Shown: positions 24,416 to 36,889, counted from the stretch's first letter. The stretch is DNA of 64,000 nucleotides from Catonia carolina (GCA_035578175.1 JAQMRL010000005.1:56525722-56589721); one strand, 5' to 3'. The notes: a model not told the origin generated them from the letters alone. Numbers and translations are program-made.

Positions 24416-24490
24416 AAATAAGTGGAGAGAAGCATGCTGGGAATAGTACTGCGGAACAGGGAGATAATGAATAGATCCACTAGGAGATAA
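24416..24490 (+). pseudogene. Tiny LINE RT fragment
   Basis: The plus strand reads VERSMLGIVLRNREIMNRST. This matches the 'MERSMLGI.LRD.IRNE' segment common in insect non-LTR reverse transcriptases, and it is related to the minus-strand remnants at 31030-31900. It is only about 25 codons. Confidence 0.5.
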
Positions 24491-26289
24491 GTCAGTTTTT
24501 TAAAAATTTATTAGTAATCAGATTATACAGTCGTGAAATTTCAATTAGTAACATTTAGCCCTTCCCTGACTATTGATGGATATCCGCCAAAACATCTTTC
24601 CCACAGACCAATTTGCTTTTTTAATAAATATCCGTGTACAATTTTAAATGGTTATGGTCATATAGTGAATATATACGCACATTCACAAATCAAATCAAAA
24701 TATATTTTGACTAAGAATGCCTTCATCATCAAAGTTATACCAAATATTTAAAAATATTATTTAAAGAAATTTTCACTTATAGAAGTTGGGTAAACATCAC
24801 CACCAGTATTTCTTAGCTGCCACGAGGTTGGTGTTTCATAACACTCTTGCTTCCTTTGTTCTTTACTACTTACGTACGTCCAATTTAATCAATCTTCTTC
24901 TTTAAACAATCTTTTTATTTATAGATTGGTTTTGACCTTTTATGTTGCAATTCAATGTAAAAATATTTATTTTTTAGTCAGTTCTATTTGTGGATTTATT
25001 CGTATATATCATTCAGGTCTAAAGATGGATAAATCCGCATCCATTATTATTGAGTAAAAGTAAAGAGAAAAATATTTGATGAAATTTTTATGTGTTCTGA
25101 GCTTCTAAAAACAGTTTTCTATACAAGAAAACACATTATTCTAAAACAACGTTTTTGCCCCAACTCATAATTTAATTCGTTTGTGGCACAAAACTAATAC
25201 CTTCCACGATGGTTTAAAAATCTCATTGTATTGATTCTAACCTTAGATAAAAGACATTGAGTAAGTGCTCTTAAATAACAGTGGTGCGTTAAAAAAAATA
25301 TTTTTATTTTTTGAAAATTCACTAGAAATTTGTTGTAGTTTACCATTTCATTGATTTATTATTTTTTTAAAAAGAAATTCAGTAATTATGTGGATACATA
25401 AAAAAAATTTATTTGTGGCGTTGGGCTTACAATATCGGAGGACTTGAATATAATCCATCATCTAGTTCAAAGATAAAACCATTAATGACAGTTCGCTCTT
25501 TATTTTGTTCCTCTAGCAATACCAAATGAGATGAAATAGATATAAGTTTGAAATTCAAGATCTACAGTAGATTCTGTTCGTGCTTTTCATCAGTACACTG
25601 AAAATAATTGGATGAACTGTTTCCTATTTCCCTCGCCTGCCCTCAGTTCTACCTCAACTTCATCGAAACGATTCCACAAATCTGAACTTAGGTTGGAGAG
25701 TTCAGTTTGACTTACATCAGTACTACATTACTGTATTAAATGATTTACACCCGTGAACAAATGTTTGAGAAAGTAGAACAGTATATACTTAATGAGGAAA
25801 GACAGAGATGGGATAACTATGACAGGGTATTCAAAAACCACATGACACTCTGAAACAATCCAACACATCCCTCTAACTTTCTCGTGTTCTTAAACTAATC
25901 AATATTTTTATTTTTAACTTTTTTTCAATTTGCACTTTCTCTTCGCCTGTATTTATAAAATGAACTATAGTATGGAGTATCTATCGTATAGTATCATAGT
26001 AACTGTATGAATCATAGAACAAGTAAGTCTATTTATTTATTTTTTATTATTAATAATACGAGTTAAAATAAAATTTTGTGTACTGTCATTGACTCTTTTC
26101 CACTTACATTCATTTCGTGAGTTTGTATCTACAAAAACAAATAGGCCTATTAGTTCCATATTTTTATTTTTATTTGAATTTCTAATGTATCTATGTGTAT
26201 GTAAATTTATATTTTTATTTGATACAATAACTTATGATAATAATAATAATAATTATTATTATTATTATTGTTATTACAGTTGTAAGAAA
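24491..26289. other. AT-rich stretch, no gene seen
   Basis: No gene found. An AAT/ATT microsatellite (imperfect palindrome of AAT and ATT units) lies at about 26237-26270. Confidence 0.45.
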
Positions 26290-26645
26290 TTAACAAAACC
26301 TATTGTTTTTATTTCAAAACTTTTTTTACAATGCTTAGTTTAGCGTCAAAATGAGTGATTTTTGGTTTTATGTTCATCAAAAATGGTAAAAAATGGATGT
26401 TTTTTGAGATTATGGCTTAAGTATGACCTTAAATGTTATGACAAAAAAGTAGATATATAATTCAAATTATAGAAAGTTAAACAACCTACAACTTTCATTT
26501 GAAATATTTTTTCTACAGAACCTAGTTTAGCCGATTAATCATTTTCAAAATCAATTAGTGATTTTCAGTATTCTAAAATCCAGCAGAGGGCGATTTCATT
26601 TAGCGTCGTTCACTCACGATTAAGATTAGGTTGTGTTTTCCATTT
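26290..26645 (+). repeat. Repeat family R2, right-hand part only
   Basis: Matches the 3' third of the 9682-10675 copy: 'acaatgcttagtttagcgtcaaaat', 'gattatggctta', 'ctacaactttcatttgaaat', 'ctacagaacctagttta', 'cactcacgattaagattaggtt'. The left part and microsatellite are missing. Confidence 0.65.
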
Positions 26646-27540
26646 TACATGAATTACTTATGATTAAAAACAGATTATATTTTCCATTTTTTATAATAGC
26701 TAAAGTAATATTTAATAGTAATATTTAACTTATTATTTATGACTTTGTTACGTTTGTTCCCGTCTGGGTTCAAGAGACTGATTATTTTCTTGTAATATAA
26801 AATAAAAAAGGGATGATTCAAGAGATTGATTATTATCTTGTAATGTAAAATAAAAAAAGGATGATCCAAGAATTGTAACAACCAATAGCTAAAAGAAACA
26901 AAATAAACTTTCTTCTTTTCGCTAAAGTTATGTGATACATCAGAACAAAGCTACAAGGATGTGCCCTTCGACAGAGTAACGTACCTCTCCTGCAAATTAT
27001 ATTATTTATTTTGATTATTCTGGTTATTATGTTAACTGCTACTTAATTATTTTTACTGGTGATCCACTAATGTTAAAAGGTTTTACTTGTGGGGGTGTGT
27101 TGGCCAAAACAAAAAAATATGCTGTTATGGTTAATTAAAAAGATGATCTGGTATTTTATCGTATTCTAGTAAATAGAAATAAAATGAGTTTTTCTAAAAA
27201 AAATTTTTAAAAAGAAGAAAAGAGAAAAACGATCCGAGATTTTGGGTTTATTAAATAATTCATTTAGTTGTGTTTTGTAATTAATCTATTTAATTCTATT
27301 TAGCTTAAATTGTTACTTGCGTAATTTTTTTTGTAAAACTAATGAAAACCTTGCAAATATTTTTTGCTAATCCAATATTTACATTTAAGTAATTATAAAA
27401 AATACTGGTATTCAAAATTTAACTTATTTCTCGTATCTGCAGGTTTTTGAAAATCTTCCTATTATATTCTTTACTAACATTTTATGCATAATTAAAATTA
27501 CTGCAGTTATTTTTTATTTTATTCTTGTTTTTGTGAGTCT
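26646..27540. other. AT-rich stretch, no gene seen
   Basis: A 40-base segment ('ttcaagagactgattattttcttgtaatataaaataaaaaagg') is repeated directly at about 26769 and 26817. No gene is seen. Confidence 0.45.
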
Positions 27541-27945
27541 GCAACAACTATAGCCTGATTTTCGTAAGGAGAGCGCTGGGCAAAACGTGCGTCTGCATTA
27601 GTACAGTCTTGTATGTACTGCAATAGTGCAGCGTATATAATCAACAATGTAATAAATAGCATGCCTACAAAATACAATGAGTGTTACCAATTTTCAACAA
27701 TACTCTGACTGTACATCTAACTGTAGGTCGGAGGGGTGTGCAGGGTCCAAGTCAAGTATGCGCATGCGTAGTCCAGCGCTCACAGCAATTGGCTTGGCCT
27801 TTACCTGGCTTCCCGGCTTTCTTTGTATGGTTAATTATTTGTTACCCTCCCCAAAAGTTGGAGGTAAGACAACTGTGAACGATACACCCAACAAAGTTAT
27901 ATCAAGGCATATGTTGTATAAATTTTGGAACACCCTGTAGTAAGT
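27541..27945. repeat. GC-rich block ending in a transposon-like terminus
   Basis: This block is less AT-rich than its flanks. On the minus strand its right end reads TACAGGGTGTTCCAAAATTT, which looks like the terminus of an insect Tc1/mariner-type element or MITE. No matching inverted end was found on the left. Overlapping plus-strand frames (27677-27940, 27681-27878) have no recognised motif. Confidence 0.3.
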
Positions 27946-28413
27946 TTGTCAACATTTGTATAGAGTAGAGGATAAAACCAATCCAATCCATCCATTCGTT
28001 ATGCTTCCGTATCTTGCATTTATGTCGATTCAGCTGAAGTGCTCCTTTTAATTAAATATTGCACTTACAAACAAATTACACTATATCAAAAACAATCTAC
28101 TCTTCTAAAGAGTTCTAACATATTTACTTTATGAAACAATATTAATCTACTTTTGTAATCGAAATCTGTAGAATTTAACTTTATAATTTACTTTGAGGGT
28201 TACTAATTAATAGTAACTAGATAAACCTAGTCAAGAAATTGAAAGGATTAAGTAAAACCACATATTTATCAACACTGTTATGTTTCTAAATGTGTTATTT
28301 TAGTTTTATTGTATTTTTGTTCCAATATACATATTCTAACTGCCATTATGAATTTTTTAACTGATTGAAAAATATTAAAGATTTACAAACATGTCGTAAG
28401 TATTGAACTACAC
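27946..28413. other. AT-rich stretch, no gene seen
   Basis: Nothing recognisable. Confidence 0.45.
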
Positions 28414-28814
28414 TTGTTGTTTAGGTCGTCAGGTGAAAGGCTGGTTTGAACCTCTAGAGGCTTTACTAAGTAAAACGAGGAGTGAGGTGGTTTACCATGC
28501 ATTCTTCACTGTGTAGCAATGTGCTTATCAGCCTGTCAGGTCTGAAAAGCACCTACTTTCCACCCTGCTAATGATAATTTCACTTCATTCACCCCAGGGT
28601 CTGGCTGTATAATGAAATAATTCATTACTTCCAGAGGAGATAACTCTGATTAGTGTCTTTTATGCCACTACCTCTTCCGTTATTTAATTGTTCAATCAAA
28701 TAATTGGCTGACCATGTAATAAGAAACCCCCAAATTAACAGATTAATTTTTGTAGCCCCCGAGCTTACAGATCAAGTTCAAATAATTGAACACTCCACCT
28801 GTCTGTTATGGGCA
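28414..28814 (-). repeat. Repeat family R1, copy 7
   Basis: Full minus-strand copy from TTGTTGTTTAGGTCGTCAGG to 'gtctgttatgggca'. It carries a small internal duplication near 28728-28745 ('ccccaaattaacagatta'). Confidence 0.8.
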
Positions 28815-29243
28815 TAAACTATAATATTAATAATAAAAGTACATAAAATGGAAATTTCATTTTATCATCTTAAAAAATATATTGATTATAAGAAATAAAT
28901 ATATCTGATATTCAGAATTAATACAATACAAAAATGTAGTTATTTCAGTGGCATTTTATGGTGATGTATTTCACAAACATTTTCAGAGAAATGAGGAAGT
29001 AGAAAGAGAAAAATCTATAAAAATTCATGAAAATTAGAAGAGATTTATAAAGAATGACCATTAAAAGGAAAAAAACGTAAAAGAAGAATACAATTTTACG
29101 GCCTTCAGAACAAATGAAACAAAAATTTATACATGGCCAATTTTAAACCACGTGAGGTGACTCTAGGTATACCAATATATTTAGCGGAGTCTACTTTAGA
29201 AATCTGTGCGTTCTTTGTATAAATCGGTAGGCACGGTTTTAAC
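28815..29243. other. AT-rich stretch, no gene seen
   Basis: Nothing recognisable. Confidence 0.45.
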
Positions 29244-29601
29244 TTGTTGTTTAGGTCGTCAGCCTTAAGGCTGGTTTGAACCTCTAGAGGTTTTACTAAG
29301 TAAAACGAGTAGTGAGATGGTTTACCATTCCCTTCCTTACTGAGCGGAAAAGTATGCTTATCGTCATACCGGCCCTCTGTAAAGCATCTACTTTCCACCC
29401 TTCAAATGACACCTTTACTTCATTCACCGCAGGGTCTGGTTGTACAATGAAATTCATTAGGTAATCTCAGAGTCTGTTTTTATATGCTTCAGTCATATAA
29501 TAGGCTGACCATGTGATAAGAAACAGAACTATTTTTTGTAGCCCTGGAAATAGTAGATCGAATGAAAATAGTTTATATCTCCACCTGCCTGTAACGGGCA
29601 A
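29244..29601 (-). repeat. Repeat family R1, copy 8 (internally deleted)
   Basis: Minus-strand copy that lacks about 50 bases of the 'agtgtcttttacacctctacctct' region. The open frame 29105-29398 reads HTFPLSKEGNGKPSHYSFY and VKPLEVQTSLKADDLNN, again showing the frame shared with copy 1. Confidence 0.8.
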
Positions 29602-29639
29602 AGTTTTAAGTATAAAGTAACATACTATAAACACATTGT

Positions 29640-29865
29640 AAGCTTTTTACAGCTGATTTGTGGAGACGAAGGTTCTGTGTTTCAAATCAAAGTAATGGAA
29701 TTTACTATTACATGGATTTGCATACTAAACAGTGGTTACCGGTGTACTTTGATGGTTTGGGTTTAATTAACCATACACTCGGTGTCTATACAAGAGTAGA
29801 CCTTATTTACACATCGTACATATCTTCCTCTTTTCATTGGGTCATGGGACTGCATATTGTTTAAT
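29640..29865 (+). repeat. SINE family S2, diverged copy
   Basis: 'aacagtggttaccggtgtactttgatgg', 'ttaattaaccatacac' and 'cattgggtcatggga' match the S2 copies at 40013 and 54260. The tRNA-like head is only partly kept ('gatttgtggagacgaaggttc'). Confidence 0.65.
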
Positions 29866-31029
29866 TAAATAGTAAGGTTTCGTGAAAATCAAAATATAGA
29901 TTTTATTGCATTTTATTTTTGTCAAAATATTTTTATAAATGCACCTCTGAACTGATAACTATGAGAAACTTTCTTCAATTTCGTCGAAATGTAACCCAAT
30001 AATAAATATTTTAGTCATACCGGTTTAATCAAATTATTTCAGCCGATATTGAAATAATTACCATAAAAAGATTTCTTTCATTTTCAACTTTGTATCGTAT
30101 GTTCCATATGGGAATTTTAGTTTTAGTTTTACTACTTTCACAGTATTTCCTGGAATCAGGAGTGTTTACTTGTGCATTGGAAAAGCATTTCAAATATTTT
30201 CGATCAAATTTATCGTATAGACCTGTCAATGTATTTTAATATTTTTGTTAAATATTTTCTCATATTTTTGTGCGGAGAAACATTTTTAAATTTATTTTTT
30301 TATTCTATAATATGAACCATCCTTCTACTCCTGCTTAGTAAACGGGAAAAAGAGAAACTTGAACAAATCTCTTGTACGTGACAGACGATTTGAGGTCGTT
30401 ATTATTGCATAAAATACTTTTCCGTATCAAAATGACAGTTCTAAAACCGGTATTTTTCTGTTAAAATTTTATTAAAATGAGACATAAATAAAATGACACT
30501 GAATGATTTCTTATTAAATATAAGTAACATAGTATTAATTACAAAACTGAAATTTGAACAGTGGCACATATCCAAAATACCACAAAATTCAGAAAACCCA
30601 CTCTTCATTTTGAAAAAGTCAACAACTACTGTATCTTCTTCTGTAACTTCTACAAATCAAAAAATAATATTATTTTCTCGTTGATATATAAGTTTAATTT
30701 GAGTTTAGTGCATATTAGAACAAAGAGAAGAAACCTCAACACAACGTAGCACAAACTTGTAAACAAAAACTGAAAAAATTTAAGATATGTAATTCAATAA
30801 AAAAATTTCAGTAACGTAACATTTAGTTTGGTTAAGAAATAGAAGTACGATTATGCTTAAAAACAAATTATCAAAAATAATCCTTAATCCTTTAAGATTA
30901 TTCGTTTAAGCACTTGTCTCCATTACATGAAGACCAAATCCATCCTTTAGATTTCATAGAATTTTGCTCTAATAGATTTCGGGTTGCTAAATTACTACTA
31001 CAGGTTACTAATTAAAAAAATGTATTCTT
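29866..31029. other. AT-rich stretch, no gene seen
   Basis: No gene or repeat recognised. Confidence 0.45.
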
Positions 31030-31260
31030 TGTTCTTTCATCATCTAATTTATCATCATTCTCTCCATGGATTTTTGTGTTTTGGCCAAGCTCTTCCTTAT
31101 ATATTTTCCACCGATTATTCACAGTTCTCGTAGTGTATCCATTTCCATTTAATTTGGCATCTTTTATGATATATAGCTCTCACTCTTGTCTTCTGGTGAA
31201 TCCAATAATTGGACTTCTTGTCCCGCAGCCATACTCCCAGCATGCTTATCTCCATTTGTC
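31030..31260 (-). pseudogene. LINE RT fragment (minus), C-terminal region
   Basis: The minus strand reads MEISMLGVWLRDKKSNYWIH and QKTRVRAIYHK, and at 31050-31095 LAKTQKSMERMM. This is the 'LAKTQ..MER.MLG..LRD' segment of insect non-LTR reverse transcriptases, repeated out of order and frameshifted. It belongs to the same family as 31400-31900. Confidence 0.5.
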
Positions 31261-31399
31261 TTTGAGCATTTATTTTTTTGTCAGAGGATATTTAACGACA
31301 GCACATGAATTAATACCTTATTTATAATAAAAATATAATTGACCTTCTTCAACCAATCATCCTATGTTTAAATAGACCTCCTATATTATATGTGGGCCT

Positions 31400-31900
31400 C
31401 CCTTGTTCTCTTTACAACCCCCGGTTTATTCCTAATCAAATCTCCGGCCATCAGTTTCAAGTCATCACTCCATTATGTTTGTGAACGATATCTACCTCTT
31501 TTTCCCAGCTAGAGTCCCACTGCTGAATCTCCTTTTTACATTGGTCATCTGTCTGCCCTATTGTGTGTCCGGCCCATTACCATTTTAGTTATGCTACGAC
31601 ATGCTATATATTACTTTAACTTTCTTTCAAATATCATCATTTCCTACGTCGTTTTTAATTTTAATACTCAGCATCACTCTTTCCATCGAACTTTGGGTCT
31701 TGGCTAAGCTCTCCATCATATCATTTGTAGAGGATAATGTTTTCCCAGCGTGGGAGCAAACTAGAAATACATACTGATTAAAAACAAATCTTTTAAAGTT
31801 TTAAAGGGTTTTTCTGATTCTTCAGGATTTTACTTTGGCTTTAGAAAGCACGCCACGCTGATCTTCCGACTTTCTATATCAGCTTTTGTCTTGTCTTCCC
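31400..31900 (-). pseudogene. LINE RT fragment (minus), C-terminal region
   Basis: The minus strand reads SLAKTQSSMERVMLSIKIKN at about 31680-31740. Further along, in another frame, come segments matching the 'GH..R.TD.RW...I..W' and 'W.DD.K..AG' blocks (WSDDLKLMAG-like near 31455). Several frameshifts and stops break it. It is part of the same cluster of minus-strand LINE debris as 31030-31260 and 32095-32275. Confidence 0.5.
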
Positions 31901-32094
31901 GAATTCAGCAGCTTCCTGGCCATAGATATATTGGTCGGTACACTGTTTAACAGTTATCAACCGTAATATCAAATATTTAAAATGCAAAATCTGTTTCAAT
32001 GTACTTTAGATGAAGATTCGGTTGATCCATAAAATAATACAAACTTCTACAGAACGGATTATATAAATGTTTATCTTCTTGATGTGCCTATCCG

Positions 32095-32275
32095 TTACGA
32101 ATGTTGGCGATCATCATGGCAATCTTCATCTTGTCTGCAGCAACTCGGAAAAGCCGTACCGAAGTTGTATTGTACCAGACTCTGAGGTTCTTCAACCAGG
32201 ATGTTCTTCTTCTACCTGGTCCCCGCTTTCCAAAAATTTTCCCTTGTAGAATGGCTTGCAGGAGGGCATATCTGG
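32095..32275 (-). pseudogene. LINE RT C-terminal fragment (minus)
   Basis: Within the minus frame 32088-32369 the last 60 codons read LLQAILQGKIFGKRGPGRRR, TSWLKNLRVWY and KMKIAMMIANIRNG. This is the extreme C-terminus of an insect non-LTR reverse transcriptase, the same family as 20646-21035. The upstream part of that frame is unrelated A/T-rich sequence, so the true fragment is shorter than the open frame. Confidence 0.6.
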
Positions 32276-33715
32276 TATAAATGTTTATACGGTTGTATAA
32301 AGACACTATCGGGTTTTTAAAAAAACTCTGAAAAGGAAAATTAATAAAATCTATACTGAGATTTTGCAAACTAAAAATATAATTAAATTTTTGTCGGTGC
32401 TTCTATTTTGGTGGCAAAGTTACAAAGTCCAGTTTCCTGGTGACGGGAATAAATTATCGTGGAACATATCATATTTCATAAATTAACACTAATATAAAAC
32501 GAGAAGTAAGACTGTAAGTGATAGTATATTCAGAAAATTTATTGTGCGATAAATCCGCACGAATTAGTTAGTCTGCTTTAAAATTAAAATTAAAAAATAC
32601 GTGCATGTGTACATAAAAGAATGTATCGCTAGAGTAATATATTTTAAAAATATTATTATTAATGAATTAACCATTGATTTTGAAAAAGATCTCAAATTAT
32701 AGATATAGTAAATAAATTAATATAAGTAGAAAAGTTTTTTTATAAAGAGTTTTTTTAAGATATTTTTTTTATCAAAGATATAAGTTGAAGATGTTTATGT
32801 TTACTAAATATACAGATAATAAAGTGATTTTCATACTCGATTTATTAATTAAAATATTACTTAACAAAATAACGTTAAGAATACAAAAGTATTTTCAGAT
32901 TAAACATCTTAAAGGATTGCGCAGATGAGCGCTAATGAAAAAAGTTAAGACAAAAAATTCCTGTCTGTTGTAACTTTTAAAGAAAATCAAAAAGTTCTAG
33001 AGAAGTTTCATCATTACGTTTTTCCCGGTTTGGATTTTTTATTTAAAGAAACGAATAAAACATGCTGATGATGAAGAATTTTCTTTCATGTTGGATTAAT
33101 CTGTTCTAAAAGAACAGGAATATGCGTTTCCTTGAAAAAAAACATTATTAAATTATTCTCGCAGTTAGTAAATGCTTTGAGTCTTGAATAATCATATCAG
33201 ATATATATATTTAAAAGAAAATCTTCAGACTTATTGAATTTAATTTTATGTATATTAATACAGTGTCAGATATTGCAATTAACAAACTTTGATTGTACTT
33301 ATAAATTAAATTAAGAAAAATTACAAAAGATAAACTTTTAATAGATTAATTCACATCAGAACCGACATTTAACCTCAACATTTCATTTCATAAACTGAGA
33401 TTTTTTTTGTCAAAACTTTCTTTTGACAAAACGAATTTCGTTGATTCACAGATTGAAGACTCTGTACTCTCTACTCCACCGCGGTCAGAGTTTTGTATTA
33501 AACAAATACTAAATTATCACAACTATCCAATTCGTACGATATGGTTATACCGGTTGTCCCATGAAGAGGTTGCTATTTTTGAATTAAATGCCGGACGCAT
33601 CGCAGAATCTACAGGGAAACTTTACAGTTACAATAAATAGATATGTAGAAAAGAACCTTCAAATTTCATTTGCTTATGATTAATCAAAACAAAATGGCGA
33701 AATAAGAAAATAATG
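32276..33715. other. AT-rich stretch, no gene seen
   Basis: No gene supported. The 33407-33640 plus open frame has no recognised motif. Confidence 0.45.
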
Positions 33716-34113
33716 TGCCCATAACAGGCAGGTGGAGTGTTAAATTAATTGCACTTGATCTGTGGTTCCAGGGCTACAAAAAATAGTTCTGTTTCTTATC
33801 ACATAGTCAGACAATTATATGACTGAACTATTTAAGAACAGAAGAGGTAGAAGTGTAAAAGACACTAGTCAGAGTTATCTCCTCTGATAGTAATGAATTT
33901 CACTATACAGCCTGACCCTGTGGTGAATGAAGTGAAGGTGTCATTTGCAGGTTGGAAAGTGAGTGCTTTTCGGAGGGCCTGGCATGCTGATAAGCATACG
34001 CTTTCAACTCAGTGAGGAAGGCAATGGTAAACCACCTCACTCCTCGTTTTTACTTAGTAAAACCTCTAGAGGTTCAAACCAGCCTTTCGGCTGTTGACCT
34101 AAACAACAACAAA
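33716..34113 (+). repeat. Repeat family R1, copy 9, near-consensus
   Basis: Plus-strand, full length and well preserved: 'tgcccataacaggcaggtgg' to 'gacctaaacaacaacaaag'. It is a good reference copy for the family. Confidence 0.85.
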
Positions 34114-34258
34114 GAAAATAATATCAAAAATGAACAATAATCTTGTTGATAAAACCACTTAAATTTACATTAGGATTCAGATAGAAAAAAAACAGCTGAA
34201 ATAAAAATACAGCTATTACTACCTAATTGTGTTGTGTTGTGTCATATCTAACAATAGC

Positions 34259-35490
34259 TATGTTCACACTCGTGAGATGTCGCATGGGATGTAGCATGCG
34301 ATATAGCATGGGATGTTGCATCCGCTTAGAGGCATGCTATTTCATCTGTCCGCACTCGTTTGATGAGCTTTATCTCAAAAAAACATAACAAATATTTTTG
34401 AACACTATACTAACTTAAAGCGTGTTCTTTCCTGCGTTGATTGGTTTGAAACTAGTCGGAGATGCAGCAATTTACGCATAAAGAGTACTCAGATTTTAGC
34501 CGGTTTTCCGTTAATGTGGTTTTTAAACGTCTATTACTCCTTCCAGGCTTTTCATAAAAGAACGGCGTTTAAGTTCGTTGAAGATCAAAGTTTTCTCTGT
34601 TAGAACATTTTAAAATAGAAGTCTGATATTCCATTTCAAAATGCCGAACATTTCTTATAAAAAAAGAAGTGTATTTTGGCTTCACGTAAAGATAGGGAAA
34701 TGATTTTTGGACTGAACCATGCATTTTACAGCAGTATTGTGCAATGTATCGTATTTTGCATTTGTAGTTAGAAATAGATAATACGTGGTGTTAATAGAAC
34801 ATTCTGTTAGCCTCTAAACTTCTTGAGAGGGAACTGAGCTCTATAGCGGTATCCGCTCCGAGTATAGTCGTTTAGAAAAACAAACTTTTGTGTTTCATTC
34901 CGTAGTTCATTTTGAATTATTTAACGATGTTTTTATTTTTAAAAATAAACGCTTTGCTTGGCATAATACTGTAATGAAAATGCATGGTTCAGTGCAAAAA
35001 TAATTTTCCTATCTTTACGTAGAGCCAAAGAAACACTTTTTTAAAAATGGCTGGCATATTAATACGCGACATGAGATTTAACTTTTAAAATATTCATAAA
35101 ATATAAAAATCTCTAATCTTCAACGTACTTAAACGCCGATTTTTATGAAAAGCCTGGACAGAGTAACGGGCGTTTAAAAACCACATTAACGGAAAACCGG
35201 CTAAAAACTAAGTGTTTTTTTGCGTAAATTGCTGGAATTATCTAAAATTAATTTCTAAATAAAACAATCTAAATCAAACCAATCAATGCTGGAATGAACA
35301 GGCTTTAGTTTAGTGTATTGTTCAAATTTAGTCGTTATGGTTTTTTGAGATAAAGCTCTTCAATTGAGTGCGGGAAGGAGGTATGCCTCTAAGCGCATGC
35401 CACGTCACATGAGTTGTAGCATGTGATGCAGCATGCGACATAGCAAGTCGAATTGCAAGTTGATAAAGAAAGCGCACGAGTGTGGTCATA
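34259..35490. mobile_element. Foldback-type transposon with about 500-bp inverted arms
   Basis: The left arm (34261-34752) and right arm (34953-35488) are inverted copies. Matching landmarks are TTCACACTCGTG/CGAGTGTGGTCA at the tips, 'gagctttatctcaaaaaa', 'ttagccggttttccgttaat', 'ccaggcttttcataaaa' and 'ctgaaccatgcattttac' with their complements. About 200 bases of non-repeated centre separate them. The tips are flanked by TA on both sides. The outer 100 bases of each arm hold tandem GCATG-type subterminal repeats (GATGTAGCATGCGATATAGC and relatives). No open frame codes for a transposase, so it is non-autonomous. Confidence 0.75.
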
Positions 35491-35496
35491 CCTAAT

Positions 35497-35885
35497 GAAT
35501 TTTTCAATTGAACAAAAAGTGAAATGTTGTTCCTGGGCTATTGTCCAGCATTATCCAGCAGTTCATGAACTAAACGTGTTTTATAATGACTTTTTTTCTT
35601 GGCATACCTTTCAACAGATGAGTTTGGTATTCCAGTAGTAGGTGCAACTTTTCTGACTAAATTGGGCCTTTTTGGAGATTTCAGTAAAGCAGCGCATGCA
35701 ATCTCTTCATTTTCTTTGTTAGAAAATCTATGGTACTTATTTATAATTGATCCAAATTCTAGTAGGGTAGTCTTCCATTTATGAATTGATGTCCTTGAAA
35801 GAGGAACTACATCTGGGTAGGTTTGTTGAAAACGCCTCATCGCTTCATATTTATTTTCAAAGGCAATAGCCTAGGAACAACATTT
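35497..35885 (-). pseudogene. Helix-turn-helix transposase N-terminal relic (DUF4817-like)
   Basis: The minus frame 35538-35840 reads RRFQQTYPDVVPLSRTSIHK, then ENEEIACAALLKSPKRPN, then LVRKVAPTTGIPNSSVERYA. The two blocks look like paired helix-turn-helix domains, the second with an 'R.VA..TGIP.SSV.R' turn, as in insect IS630/Tc1/mariner-like proteins with a DUF4817-type N-terminus. An apparent N-terminal piece (FSIEQKVKCCSWAIVQ) lies on the plus strand at about 35501-35548, and a similar 'gttgttcctaggctattg' sits on the minus strand at 35863-35880, so part of the gene has been inverted. No catalytic domain follows. Confidence 0.5.
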
Positions 35886-35897
35886 TAAGAATTAAAA

Positions 35898-36410
35898 GAT
35901 ATGAGATGCAACTTTGGGGGTATTCTACTAATTCCGACGTTGAAATTTTATAATTCTGTCAAAAACTTTTAGAAATCGTTAAACAAACGGGGGAACTTAA
36001 TATAAAAAATCATAGAATCAAAAAGAATAAGCCTTTTCTTAGTGTTATATATTACTTAAGGAAATCCAGACTTACTTGATTTTTGTAGCGACAGTGTGTT
36101 TACATTCAGTTAGTTCTAAGATGCACTAAACAAAATATATAAAACTTTGACTTATAGGCTTCCTGAAATAACTGATTCAAATGGTTCTGAATTTTTTTAT
36201 AATAAACATCTATTGCTGTGCAATAAACATTTCCTATCAAAACCAAACAAAATAAATCTGTATAATTAAAACTACTTTTGTACATGAGATACAACTTTGG
36301 GGTGATTCTACAAACTCCAACATTAATTTTTTCGAATTTTAGAAATCTGTCAAAACTATGAGAAATGGTTAAACACATGGTGGTACTTAATATAAAAAAT
36401 CATTTTTTTA
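35898..36410. repeat. Direct repeat pair of about 115 bases
   Basis: 35898-36015 and 36283-36410 share 'atgagat.caactttggggg', 'attctac.aa.tcc.ac.tt', 'tctgtcaaaa', 'gaaat.gttaaacaa' and 'tacttaatataaaaaatcat'. They are spaced about 385 bases apart in the same orientation. They may belong to the neighbouring transposase remnant, but neither copy codes for anything recognisable. Confidence 0.5.
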
Positions 36411-36889
36411 AATCTCAACTTAAAGGCAGTAAAACAAAAAAATTCACATTTCAGTGTGAAATAAAATATGGATAGGCTAGAAATGGAATATGCTACCTGT
36501 TGTTAGTGTACATATAAAAATATAATTTCTCACTTGATATTGAATTTAAAAGAAACAAAATTAATTAGATTTTAAATAGGACGTATTGTGAAAATTTGTA
36601 AAATTTTATTTAAAATAAGCCCTACTTAATAAATTGGTAATTATTCATTTTAACGTCTAGCATACAGGTATTATAGAATGCACTTAGTAGATTGTCACAT
36701 AGAGAGGTCATTTAAAATAAATGGTTCGGCTATTTTTAATATTTGTGTTGACCACTGGACCAACTGGGCATTGATATATAAATTAAAATCGTTTAATGAA
36801 AAATACACAACAATAATTTAGTTTCCCACAATAAAATAGTACATAAGAAAGGTTTTGTTACTTAAATTTTATTATAATTTACTTCTACA
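36411..36889. other. AT-rich stretch, no gene seen
   Basis: Nothing recognisable. Confidence 0.45.
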
